Origin: Methylomonas montana
GTDB taxonomy: Bacteria > Pseudomonadota > Gammaproteobacteria > Methylococcales > Methylomonadaceae
Direction of reading: 5' to 3'
Assembly: GCF_030490285.1 (NCBI RefSeq)
Contig: NZ_CP129884.1
Location: 1 to 64,000, forward strand
Length of the DNA: 64,000 nt
The notes under the pieces were generated by a model. It made no database searches. It was not told the DNA's origin and worked only from the letters and a program-made list of their open reading frames with translations. Both the position numbers and the translations under genes were made by a program. The number at the start of each line of letters is the position of its first letter. The stretch's first letter is position 1. Below, one piece after another: positions 27,550 to 37,458 of the stretch.

Positions 27550-28578
27550 TTAAAGTGCTTTTTCAACTCGGTTCCTGCCATTTTCTTTAGCAATATAAAG
27601 CACTTTATCAGCACGTTGTAGCAAATCATTTGGAAGCTCGTTGTCTCGAAATTGTGCAACTCCGATTGATACCGTAACCTTATCGTAGTATCGACCATTG
27701 CTTTTACTTTTGATCGAACCCATCGAAATTGCATTACGAATCTGTTCTGCTATGACCCCCGCGCCTATGAGGGACGTTTGCGGCAAAATTACCGTGAATT
27801 CCTCGCCACCGAACCGTGCCGCCATATCCCTTCCTTTCAGGCAACGCTTTAGGGCTGCTCCTACGTACCGAAGCACCTTGTCTCCGACGAGATGGCCATA
27901 AGTGTCGTTAAATTTTTTAAAAAAATCGATATCTATCATCAAAATGCACAGAGGCGATTTCTGTTCCCGTGCTGAAATGACAGCCTGTTCCAACGCTGCA
28001 TCGAACGCTTTGCGATTCGGGATACCTGTCAAAGCGTCCATCATCGATTCTTCTTTGATTTTCTCCAGGTCTTTTCTTAATGATTCCACTTCGGCAAGGA
28101 CAAGAGATATTTCGGATTCAACCCGTTGCTGATTTTGCTCCATAGACCGGGTGTCATCGAGAACCTTTTGAACCTCAGATGCTACTGCGTTCAAGGGTGT
28201 TGAAGGATCCAAAATTTGGGCGAAGCGGTTAAGTGTGTGCGTATAAACGGAGAGATTGCCGCTCGACCGCTCGACCGCCCCCTGAACACTGATAATAATG
28301 TGGTGCAGTTCCTGGCGAATTTTCTCCAACGTAATGGCATCCTGACTGAAGAACTGTTGATATAAAATCCATAGCTGTTCTGCCGTTAGCTCTTCTGATT
28401 GTCCAACTAATTTATCGAGTGCAGCATTCAGTTCCTGGTTTTTACCGGCAACATAATCATAACCCACACGGTAATTGATGGGGGATGGTGCAACGTTGTG
28501 TTTGCCTAATAATGAGGTCGCCAAGCGTAAGTGCTCAAACGCTTCCTCAAAGTTATCTTGATGGTACGGATTCATCAC
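27550..28578 (-). CDS. GGDEF-domain diguanylate cyclase
   Basis: A 342-residue cytosolic protein. Residues 1-170 are helical with coiled-coil character; 175-342 form a GGDEF domain with MDALTGIPNRKAFD, MIDIDFFKKFNDTYGH and the active-site loop RFGGEEF (GGEEF variant, normally active). It should make c-di-GMP from GTP. The product-inhibition site five residues upstream reads KGRD rather than RxxD, so feedback inhibition may be lacking. No membrane segment is visible; the N-terminal part may be a sensor or a dimerisation domain. It is monocistronic and 345 bp from the divergent penicillin-acylase gene. Confidence 0.95.
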   Translation of the reverse strand: MMNPYHQDNFEEAFEHLRLATSLLGKHNVAPSPINYRVGYDYVAGKNQELNAALDKLVGQSEELTAEQLWILYQQFFSQDAITLEKIRQELHHIIISVQGAVERSSGNLSVYTHTLNRFAQILDPSTPLNAVASEVQKVLDDTRSMEQNQQRVESEISLVLAEVESLRKDLEKIKEESMMDALTGIPNRKAFDAALEQAVISAREQKSPLCILMIDIDFFKKFNDTYGHLVGDKVLRYVGAALKRCLKGRDMAARFGGEEFTVILPQTSLIGAGVIAEQIRNAISMGSIKSKSNGRYYDKVTVSIGVAQFRDNELPNDLLQRADKVLYIAKENGRNRVEKAL

Positions 28579-28923
28579 GCTCAGTGTAGTTCCTGTATGG
28601 CAATGAGATTATAGGGAGTCAGGTAAGATTTAGCATGCAATTACAAAACTGTAAAGAGTAATTCACTTTTCTATCCGCGATGAGCAATGTTTCGGCGATA
28701 GTATGTATTAACACATGGAAAGAGTTGCTACAGCAAGAAACGGTGTCGAAATTTTGCCAATTTTATTCCGAAAGAGCGTTAAAATTTTCGAGAGGCATTT
28801 TTCTAACTTACCGATGAATAAAAGCACGCGTAGTTTTGATGAATGGCAAATCCGCGCTCATTGGTGGAAAAAGTTAGCCGCTGTTCTACAAACCATGCGT
28901 ATATTTTCATTAGGAGAGTCGCG
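28579..28923. other. Divergent promoter region GGDEF / penicillin acylase
   Basis: About 345 bp between divergent genes, so it should contain both promoters. A plus-strand frame from 28715 to 28927 (70 residues, ending IFSLGESR) overlaps the next start and has no recognisable features; I do not call it. Confidence 0.4.
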
Positions 28924-31323
28924 GTGATTCTGCACAATTTCATTATATTTCCAGACCGCCTCATGCGAATGATACGAACTGCTTCCCTATCGATGTTAGT
29001 CCTGGCTTTCGTTGTCACTGGTCTCGTGTATGGGTTGATCGTAGCGTCGTTACCAGCGGAAGACGGTGAAATATCGCTGCCTGGCTTGGTGGCGAAGGCC
29101 ACCGTGCAGAGCGACGCCTTGGGTGTTCCGTCCGTCACGGCTGACAGCCGGGAGGACGCCTATCGTACCTTGGGTTATCTGCATGCCCGCGACCGTTTGT
29201 TTCAGATGGAACTGATGCGCCGCAAGAGTGCCGGCCGGTTAGCGGAACTGTTTGGTGCGTCGGCGCTGAAAGTGGATCGCAAGCAGCGCACTTATCAACT
29301 GACCAGAACCGCTCGAAATATCGTCAACGATTTACCCGCCGCGCAGCGCCAGGTATTGCAGGCTTATGTCGACGGCGTTAATGCGTATATCGACCAAGCC
29401 CGGATATTGCCGCCGGAATTTCTGGTGTTGCGTCATCAACCGGAACCTTGGCGCGCCGAGGATAGTATCCTGGTGATTCTGGGCATGTTCCAAACCTTGA
29501 ACGGCCAGGAACAGGACGAGCGCATGGTCAGCGTGATGGAACACGCGTTGCCCGCCGATTTGTTGACCTTCCTGACGCCCGACACCGACAGCTATGCCAC
29601 CGTCTTGGTCGGCGGATCGGCGTCGCGGCGTTTCAGCCAAGCCATTCCGGTTTCGTCTTTGGCGGCGTTGCCGGATGTTGGAGCAGCTTTAGCCGCGAAC
29701 AGCGTCGATGCCGAAAATGTCGTGGCTGGCTCCAATAACTGGGTGGTGGCGGGCAGTAAAACCGCCGATGGCCGGGCCATCGTCGCGAACGATATGCACC
29801 TGGGCTTGAATGTCCCCAATGTCTGGTACCGTGCCGAATTAAAGTATCAAGACCGGCATCTGTTCGGCGTGACGCTGCCCGGCGTGCCGGCCGTCGTGGT
29901 CGGCGCTAACGATGATATCGCTTGGGGCTTTACCAATGTCACAGCCGATTTGCTGGACTTGATCCGTTTGGAGATTAACCCGGACAATCCCAATAGTTAC
30001 CGCACCTCGCAAGGCTGGCAGGTGTTTGATAGCCACAGCGAAACCATACACGTCAAGGATGCGGCCGATGTCGAAATCAGCTTGCGGGATACTGTGTGGG
30101 GTCCGGTTTCCGATCAGGATTTGCTGGGCGGGCCGGTTGCGATCAAATGGACGGCGCTGGAACGGCAAGCGGTAGACCTGGGCTTGATGGAAATGGACGG
30201 CGCGCAGACCATCCGCCAGGCGATGACGGTGATGAACAATACCGGCAGCCCGCCGCAGAATGTGGTGATCGCCGATCGGGAAGGTCATATCGGTTGGACT
30301 TACATGGGGCATTTTCCGAATCGGGTTGGCTTCGACGGTTTGGCCAGCCGCTCCTGGGCCGATGGCGGCCTGGGCTGGCACGGTTTTATCCCGCCAACGG
30401 AATTGCCAAGGCTTCTGGACCCGGCCGAGGGCTTTATCGTCACGGCCAATAATCGTACCTTGGGCAGCGATTATCCGCATGTCATCGCCCACAATTGGGC
30501 GTTGGGTTATCGCGCGTTTCGCATCGCCGAATTATTACGCGAGCGTCAAAACCTTACCGAACAAGATTTATTGACCATTCAGCTGGACAGCCGCAGCGCG
30601 GTGCTGGATTTTTATCAGCAATTGGCGCTTGCTGAACTGCGTGATTTGGGCAATAAAGAAGCCGAGTTGGCGGAAATTGAACAGGTGTTGCAAGCCTGGG
30701 ACGGCTATATGCGGACCGATAGCGTTGGCGCCAGTTTTTTGAACGAGTTCAGAAAACGCTTGGCGGAAGAGGTGTTTGCGAAAGTGGTGGCCGCCTGCAA
30801 AGTGCACGATCCGGATTTTCGTTATGCCTGGCGGGAAATGGAAACGCCGCTGCGTTTATTGTTAACCCAGCGGCCGAAGGGCATGTTGAGCGCGCGTTAT
30901 CGTGACGATTGGCGGCAGATGCTTTTGGAAACCATGCGCCAAACGGCTCGCGAATTGCGCCGCCAATATCCGCAAACCCAGTTGGCGCAACTCACCTGGG
31001 GACAGACACACGCTATGACTTTGCAGCATCCTTTCAGCAAAGTCGCGTCCGTTTTCGGTGACGTGCTGGATATGCCAACGTTTGCCAGCGATGGTTGCGC
31101 CAGCGTCTGCGTCAAAGTGATGGACAGTGGTCATGGTGCCAGCGAAAGGTTGGTACTGTCGCCGGCACATCCAGAAAACGGTATTTTTCATATGCCGGGC
31201 GGACAGTCCGGGCATCCTTTTTCGCCACATTATCGCGATCAACAAATGCTCTGGCAGGACGGCATTGCCGCGCCGCTGCAAGCCGCTGCCAAACCGCATG
31301 TCTTGTCTGTTTTACCGCAATAA
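28924..31323 (+). CDS. Penicillin acylase-family (Ntn hydrolase) protein
   Basis: An N-terminal nucleophile hydrolase of the penicillin/acyl-homoserine-lactone acylase family, 799 residues from a GTG start. The GTG at 28924 is preferred over an in-frame ATG at 28843 because AGGAG (28912-28916) is well spaced before it and it leads into a membrane signal (SLSMLVLAFVVTGLVYGLIV). The autocatalytic Ser is about residue 270, in the motif GSNNWVVAGSKT; precursor cleavage there gives alpha and beta chains in the periplasm. Other family segments are present: LGYLHARDRLFQME, NDDIAWGFTNV, SPPQNVVIADREGHIGWTYMG. The substrate is not deducible: beta-lactam side chains, AHLs or other N-acyl compounds. Confidence 0.93.
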   Translation: MILHNFIIFPDRLMRMIRTASLSMLVLAFVVTGLVYGLIVASLPAEDGEISLPGLVAKATVQSDALGVPSVTADSREDAYRTLGYLHARDRLFQMELMRRKSAGRLAELFGASALKVDRKQRTYQLTRTARNIVNDLPAAQRQVLQAYVDGVNAYIDQARILPPEFLVLRHQPEPWRAEDSILVILGMFQTLNGQEQDERMVSVMEHALPADLLTFLTPDTDSYATVLVGGSASRRFSQAIPVSSLAALPDVGAALAANSVDAENVVAGSNNWVVAGSKTADGRAIVANDMHLGLNVPNVWYRAELKYQDRHLFGVTLPGVPAVVVGANDDIAWGFTNVTADLLDLIRLEINPDNPNSYRTSQGWQVFDSHSETIHVKDAADVEISLRDTVWGPVSDQDLLGGPVAIKWTALERQAVDLGLMEMDGAQTIRQAMTVMNNTGSPPQNVVIADREGHIGWTYMGHFPNRVGFDGLASRSWADGGLGWHGFIPPTELPRLLDPAEGFIVTANNRTLGSDYPHVIAHNWALGYRAFRIAELLRERQNLTEQDLLTIQLDSRSAVLDFYQQLALAELRDLGNKEAELAEIEQVLQAWDGYMRTDSVGASFLNEFRKRLAEEVFAKVVAACKVHDPDFRYAWREMETPLRLLLTQRPKGMLSARYRDDWRQMLLETMRQTARELRRQYPQTQLAQLTWGQTHAMTLQHPFSKVASVFGDVLDMPTFASDGCASVCVKVMDSGHGASERLVLSPAHPENGIFHMPGGQSGHPFSPHYRDQQMLWQDGIAAPLQAAAKPHVLSVLPQ

Positions 31324-31345
31324 ACGCCAGGCCGATTTAAAATAC

Positions 31346-31374
31346 GAGCCGTTGCCCTTGAACAGGTTCGGCTC
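31346..31374. terminator. Weak bidirectional hairpin between convergent genes
   Basis: GAGCCG (31346-31351) and CGGCTC (31369-31374) form a 6-bp inverted repeat in the 53-bp gap between the convergent penicillin-acylase and glgC genes. On the minus strand it is followed by TATTTT. A weak two-way terminator is plausible. Confidence 0.4.
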
Positions 31375-31376
31375 TA

Positions 31377-32642
31377 CTATCTGACAAAATGCAATTTTTG
31401 CCCCAACATTTCCGCGGTGACTAATACGACCCCGCCTTCGCTGACATAAAACCGTTTTTTGTCTTCCTCAAGATTTTCGCCAATCACGGTGCCGTCAGGT
31501 ACCACGCAACCTTTTTCGACAATGGCCTTGGTGATGCGGCAATGTTGGCCGATCGTGACTTGCGGCAACAGCATGCTGTCCTGGATGACTGAATACGCGT
31601 TGACGACGACATTGGAGAACACCATGGAATGCCTAACGGTTGAGCCGGAAATGACGCAGCCGCCGGAAATCATCGAGTCTATGGCTTGGCCGCGGCTCCC
31701 GTTATCGTCAAATACAAATTTGGCGGGCGGTGTTTGCTCCTGATAGGTCCATATCGGCCATGTGGTGTCGTATAAATTCAGATCCGGCTTAACGCCGATT
31801 AATTCCAAATTGGCGGCCCAATAGGCATCGATAGTCCCTACGTCGCGCCAATAACTTTGCTGGCCACTTTGTAAATCCAAAAACGGATAGGCATTGACGA
31901 TGTGATCGTCGATCACGGCAGGAATAATATCCTTCCCAAAATCATGCGTCGAATCTTTGGTTTCGGCATCTTTAATCAGTTGTTCCCATAAGAAATCGGC
32001 ATTGAAAATGTAGATACCCATCGAGGCTAATGCGGTGTCGGTACGGCCAGGCATCACCGGCGGATTTGCAGGCTTTTCAACAAAAGCCCGTACTCTGCGG
32101 TTTGCATCGACGTCCATCACCCCAAAAGCAGAAGCGTCCTTCAATGACACCTCAAGACAGCCTATGGTTAGATCGGCATTTTGTTCAATATGATCGACTA
32201 ACATGGCGGCATAATCCATTTTATAAATGTGATCGCCGGCCAGGATTAAAATGTGCTCGGGTTTGCGTGCTCTGAGAATATCGATATTCTGCAATACCGC
32301 ATCGGCGGTGCCTTGATACCAGGATGTTTCGTCGATGCGCTGTTGCGCGGGCATTAAATCGACATATTCGCCGAATTCGCCGCGCATAAAGCCCCAGCCT
32401 TTCTGAATATGCCGAATCAGCGAGTCGGCTTTATATTGCGTCAAAATGCCAATTTTGCGAATACCGGAATTCACGCAATTCGACAACGGAAAGTCGATGA
32501 TACGGAACTTGCCGCCAAACGGTACGGCAGGCTTGGCCCGCCAATCGGTCATATTCATTAACCGAGAGCCGCGGCCACCGGCCAGAATTAAAGCAATAGT
32601 ATTTTTAGTTAATTGATGGATATTGTGATGAATCACGGACAT
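31377..32642 (-). CDS. glgC: Glucose-1-phosphate adenylyltransferase
   Basis: GlgC makes ADP-glucose from glucose-1-phosphate and ATP, the committed step of bacterial glycogen synthesis; it is usually an allosteric tetramer. The 421-residue product has the nucleotidyltransferase opening LILAGGRGSRLMNMTDWRAKPAVPFGGK, the GLGTADAV-type loop (QGTADAVLQN), LAGDHIYKMDY and FVEKP. A C-terminal left-handed beta-helix follows (ISGSTVRHSMVFSNVVVNAY and next repeats). Length is normal. It is monocistronic here, near the transketolase gene on the same strand. Confidence 0.97.
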   Translation of the reverse strand: MSVIHHNIHQLTKNTIALILAGGRGSRLMNMTDWRAKPAVPFGGKFRIIDFPLSNCVNSGIRKIGILTQYKADSLIRHIQKGWGFMRGEFGEYVDLMPAQQRIDETSWYQGTADAVLQNIDILRARKPEHILILAGDHIYKMDYAAMLVDHIEQNADLTIGCLEVSLKDASAFGVMDVDANRRVRAFVEKPANPPVMPGRTDTALASMGIYIFNADFLWEQLIKDAETKDSTHDFGKDIIPAVIDDHIVNAYPFLDLQSGQQSYWRDVGTIDAYWAANLELIGVKPDLNLYDTTWPIWTYQEQTPPAKFVFDDNGSRGQAIDSMISGGCVISGSTVRHSMVFSNVVVNAYSVIQDSMLLPQVTIGQHCRITKAIVEKGCVVPDGTVIGENLEEDKKRFYVSEGGVVLVTAEMLGQKLHFVR

Positions 32643-32806
32643 AGGAGATTATTAATCAGATTTATCAGGGATTTATTCGCCATTTCGAGTCTGCAAAGCA
32701 AAAGCAGTCACTCGACGACTAATACTGCGTTATTAAATTGACACGAATCAAGATACCTGCAAACAAGGCAAATATGTCCTAAGACGGCCAATTCAAAAGT
32801 AAATGG

Positions 32807-32938
32807 TTATCCCTTGGACAACAGGGACGAATGATTTGGAAAATTGTTTTTTATAAAAATCCCAATTTCTTCTCCAAGCACGACATAAATCGCATAAGAA
32901 AAATAAAGCACGGTTAGGGTATAAATAATGGCTGACAT
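32807..32938 (-). CDS. Possible small membrane peptide, 43 residues
   Basis: A minus-strand frame of 43 residues: MSAIIYTLTVLYFSYAIYVV, then LGEEIGIFIKNNF and a polar tail. One hydrophobic helix followed by a short basic tail resembles KdpF- or CydX-sized membrane peptides, but no family is recognised. The upstream binding site is weak (AGCGAGAC). It lies between the transketolase terminator and glgC. It may be a real micro-protein or a chance frame. Confidence 0.35.
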   Translation of the reverse strand: MSAIIYTLTVLYFSYAIYVVLGEEIGIFIKNNFPNHSSLLSKG

Positions 32939-33012
32939 AGTTTGAGTCTCGCTAAGGAATCAATAGTATTATTTTTATAAATGACGCCGTCATGGTTTAT
33001 GCGAATCCAGGA

Positions 33013-33036
33013 AACCACTCACGCTAGCGAGTGGTT
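33013..33036. repeat. Inverted repeat AACCACTC...GAGTGGTT
   Basis: AACCACTC (33013-33020) and GAGTGGTT (33029-33036) form a perfect 8-bp stem with an 8-nt loop, about 50 bp beyond the transketolase stop and just after its intrinsic terminator. It may be a second hairpin of a tandem terminator. Confidence 0.5.
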
Positions 33037-33047
33037 ACGGGATGCCT

Positions 33048-33072
33048 AAAAAAACGGGCACTTCCTGTGCCC
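33048..33072 (-). terminator. Intrinsic terminator of the transketolase gene
   Basis: On the minus strand GGGCAC and GTGCCC (33067-33072 and 33056-33061) pair around a 5-nt loop, followed by a run of seven T residues (33054-33048). This hairpin plus U-tract, 15 bp after the transketolase stop, is a textbook Rho-independent terminator. Confidence 0.8.
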
Positions 33073-33086
33073 AGATTAAGGAGGAC

Positions 33087-34982
<1,896 letters not shown>

Positions 34983-35562
34983 AACTAATCTCGTGGTGAG
35001 GATATTATTTTTATAGACGCGCATCTAGTTATTGCGCTGTTATTTTTTATCACGGTATAAAACAAAAATAACTTTAAGCATTTATTAGTAAAAATACCCG
35101 TTGCTCATTGGCCACAATAATGACGTTTTTTTACAAAAGTCGTTGCTTAAATGCTGCCGTAAATTATTTTTTTATGCCGTTAGGCTGAACCTTACACCCA
35201 TTAAAACAGGCTTTGCAAGAGTTTTAAAATACCATTGAATTCGTGTAAAAATTAAAATTAAATGGATGGTCATTAAAAACCTTAGGTCATAAAAATTGGC
35301 TTTATAAAATCACAAGTTATCACGATGACCTCGCATTTTTGGAACATGGACTTTTCAAGTCGTTCGAAAAAATTCGACAATAAAATAAAAAACCTCTTGC
35401 GTAGCTTGTTTAATGTTTTACAACTTTAAGCTCGGTCTTCAAGGACTCCATTCCGCCAGTATTGGTCCGGCCTCATCTGGTAAAAGCGAAAATCCTAAGC
35501 GGCTATGTAAGGACAGGGTAAAAAATGGTCAGTAGCCGCTTAGCTTTAATTTGGAGAAAGCA
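34983..35562. other. Divergent AT-rich promoter gap, holds the cyclase leader stem
   Basis: About 580 bp, strongly AT-rich between 35040 and 35440, between divergent transketolase and cyclase-PilZ genes. No coding frame is convincing. A perfect 11-bp inverted repeat (35495-35505 with 35533-35543) is annotated separately. Confidence 0.5.
35495..35543 (+). promoter_or_regulatory. Perfect 11-bp leader stem before the cyclase gene
   Basis: CTAAGCGGCTA (35495-35505) and TAGCCGCTTAG (35533-35543) are exact inverted copies enclosing 27 nt, 10 bp before the Shine-Dalgarno GGAGAAAG (35553-35560). In the mRNA this would form a stable stem directly abutting the ribosome binding site. It could be a protein operator, translational control element or an uncharacterised riboswitch. 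I see no match to known riboswitch consensus sequences. Confidence 0.6.
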
Positions 35563-36651
35563 ATGAAAGAAAAACTTTCCCGCGATGTTGTGTCGTGGCT
35601 TCAGGAAGCAGTGGCAGTTGAGACCGGCGTGGACATTGGACCCGAATCGGCCGCAAGGCTTTACTCGGCGTTATCCGCGGCCCTGTATGCCGACGCCAAA
35701 CAGCGCCAAGCCAACACCATCCAAGAAGTGACGGTGCTTCTCACCGACCTGCGCGGATTTACCTCGATTTCCGAAGCCTATCCAGCCGAAACGATGTTGG
35801 AAGTATTGAATCTCTACTTGGCTCGGATGTGTGAAATCGCGATCCAAAACGGCGGTACAATCGACAAGTTCATGGGCGATGCCATCATGCTGTTGTTTGG
35901 CGCGCCGCAGCAAAGTGGCGACGATGCGCGCCGCGCGGTGACCTGTGCGGTGCAAATGCAGATTGCCATGGAGGAAATCAATGCCGATCTTGTCTCGAAG
36001 GGATTCCCGTTACTTTACATGGGCGCGGGGATTAACACAGGCGTCGTCACGGCCGGTCTGCTCGGTTCGGAGTTGCACTCCGAATACACCGTCATCGGCG
36101 ACGAAGTCAACATTGCCTCTCGCATCGAAGCTTTCAGTCTGCGCGGGCAAGTGCTGATTAGCGAAACTACTTTCAATCATTGCCGAGATTTCGTGGCCAC
36201 GGGCGAGCCGATGGAAGTGCATGTCAAGGGAAAGTCAAAACCGGTGCAACTTCGCGAGGTATTCGGCATTCCGGCGCTGGGTCTGGAAAATCCGCGCCGG
36301 GACGTACGCAATAGTCCGCGTGTCGAGATTATGATCCCATTCGCTTACAACGTCATAGTCGACAAGGTGATCCAATCCCCGCCCGGCCATGGCGTTGCCA
36401 TCGACATTAGCTATCAGGGCATACTCGCCGAAGTCGAATCCGGACTGAGCCAGTATGCGGATATTCTGATGGAACTCGATCTTTCCTTGCTTGGCGCTCA
36501 AAAGCACCTCATCTACGCCAAGGTATGCAATATCAGGTCGGATGAAGGGCGTTGCTTTGCAGGTATTGAATTTACCTCCTTGAACGCAGAGTCCGAACAG
36601 GCTATCCGGCGCTTTGTGCAAATGCTTATCCAAGGCAGTCCAATGAAGTAG
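35563..36651 (+). CDS. Class III nucleotide cyclase fused to a PilZ domain
   Basis: A 362-residue cytosolic protein. Residues about 60-235 form a class III adenylate/guanylate cyclase domain with VTVLLTDLRGFTSISE (first metal Asp), TIDKFMGDAIMLLFG (Lys and second metal Asp) and SEYTVIGDEVNIASRIE (purine and transition-state residues). Residues about 250-355 form a PilZ domain with an RxxxR-like RNSPR start and DISYQG, the D-x-S-x-x-G c-di-GMP motif. The start at 35563 follows GGAGAAAG; a TTG 12 bp upstream is less likely. It should make cAMP under c-di-GMP control. It is monocistronic. Confidence 0.9.
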   Translation: MKEKLSRDVVSWLQEAVAVETGVDIGPESAARLYSALSAALYADAKQRQANTIQEVTVLLTDLRGFTSISEAYPAETMLEVLNLYLARMCEIAIQNGGTIDKFMGDAIMLLFGAPQQSGDDARRAVTCAVQMQIAMEEINADLVSKGFPLLYMGAGINTGVVTAGLLGSELHSEYTVIGDEVNIASRIEAFSLRGQVLISETTFNHCRDFVATGEPMEVHVKGKSKPVQLREVFGIPALGLENPRRDVRNSPRVEIMIPFAYNVIVDKVIQSPPGHGVAIDISYQGILAEVESGLSQYADILMELDLSLLGAQKHLIYAKVCNIRSDEGRCFAGIEFTSLNAESEQAIRRFVQMLIQGSPMK

Positions 36652-36783
36652 ATGGTTAGCTAGGCGAGCCGCAAGGCTTAAAAGGGGTTTGCGGAATGCC
36701 AACGGCATTGATATTGTTGCCAACCCCATCAAGACTCTACGGATTTAGCCTTTTATGTACCATTCAGCGCCGGGAATGCGTCG

Positions 36784-37458
36784 ATGAGAATTTTACTGGT
36801 CGAAGACGATAATGTTTTGGCCGATGGGCTTTCGCGTAGTCTTGCCGATTGGGGGTTCGATGTCACGCTGGCAGTGACCGGTGCTTACGCTGACAGCGCG
36901 TTACGCACTCAGCCGTATGACCTGATCATTCTCGATTTAGGTTTGCCCGACACCGATGGGCTGGAGGTGCTGCGACAATTGCGGGCGCGAAAATCGGCTA
37001 TTCCGGTACTGATTTTGACAGCGCGGGACAGGCTTAATGATAGGGTCGGCGGCTTGGAATTGGGTGCTGACGATTACATGACTAAACCCTTCGAACTGCG
37101 GGAACTGGAAGCTCGCGTCAGGGCATTATTGCGCCGCAGTCATGGTGGCTTTGATCACAACATCACGTTTGCGCAACTGGTGATGGATACCCGCAATCAA
37201 CACATCAGCATCGCCGGCACGCCGATGGTATTGCCGCCTCGAGAATATGGCGTGCTGGAAGCCTTGTTGTTGCAAGCCGGACGGGTGGTCAGCAAAGATA
37301 ATATCGCCCAACGTCTCGCGGCCCGTTCGGAAGAATTGGCGGACAATGCCATTGAAGTCTATATCCATCGGCTACGTAAACGCCTGGAACCTTTGGGTAT
37401 TAGAATCAGAACGGTGCGTGGACTGGGTTATTTACTGGAGCGTAGCGAAGATGAATAA
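36784..37458 (+). CDS. OmpR-family response regulator
   Basis: A 224-residue two-component response regulator. The receiver domain has acidic pair EDD at 7-9, phosphorylation Asp at about 51 (LIILDLGLPDTDGLEVL), and conserved LTARD and DDYMTKPF. The C-terminal winged-helix domain has LPPREYGVLEALLLQAGRVV and VYIHRLRKRL. It closely resembles QseB/TctD/PmrA-type regulators. It overlaps the sensor kinase gene by 8 bp, so the two are co-translated, and is followed by a metal efflux operon it probably controls. GAAAGGTT repeats in front of that operon are candidate binding sites. Confidence 0.95.
   Translation: MRILLVEDDNVLADGLSRSLADWGFDVTLAVTGAYADSALRTQPYDLIILDLGLPDTDGLEVLRQLRARKSAIPVLILTARDRLNDRVGGLELGADDYMTKPFELRELEARVRALLRRSHGGFDHNITFAQLVMDTRNQHISIAGTPMVLPPREYGVLEALLLQAGRVVSKDNIAQRLAARSEELADNAIEVYIHRLRKRLEPLGIRIRTVRGLGYLLERSEDE

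Noticed and set aside
35500-35545. Riboswitch of a known class before the cyclase
   Set aside because: The stem is striking but I could not align it to GEMM, preQ1, SAM or other familiar consensus sequences, so no class is claimed.
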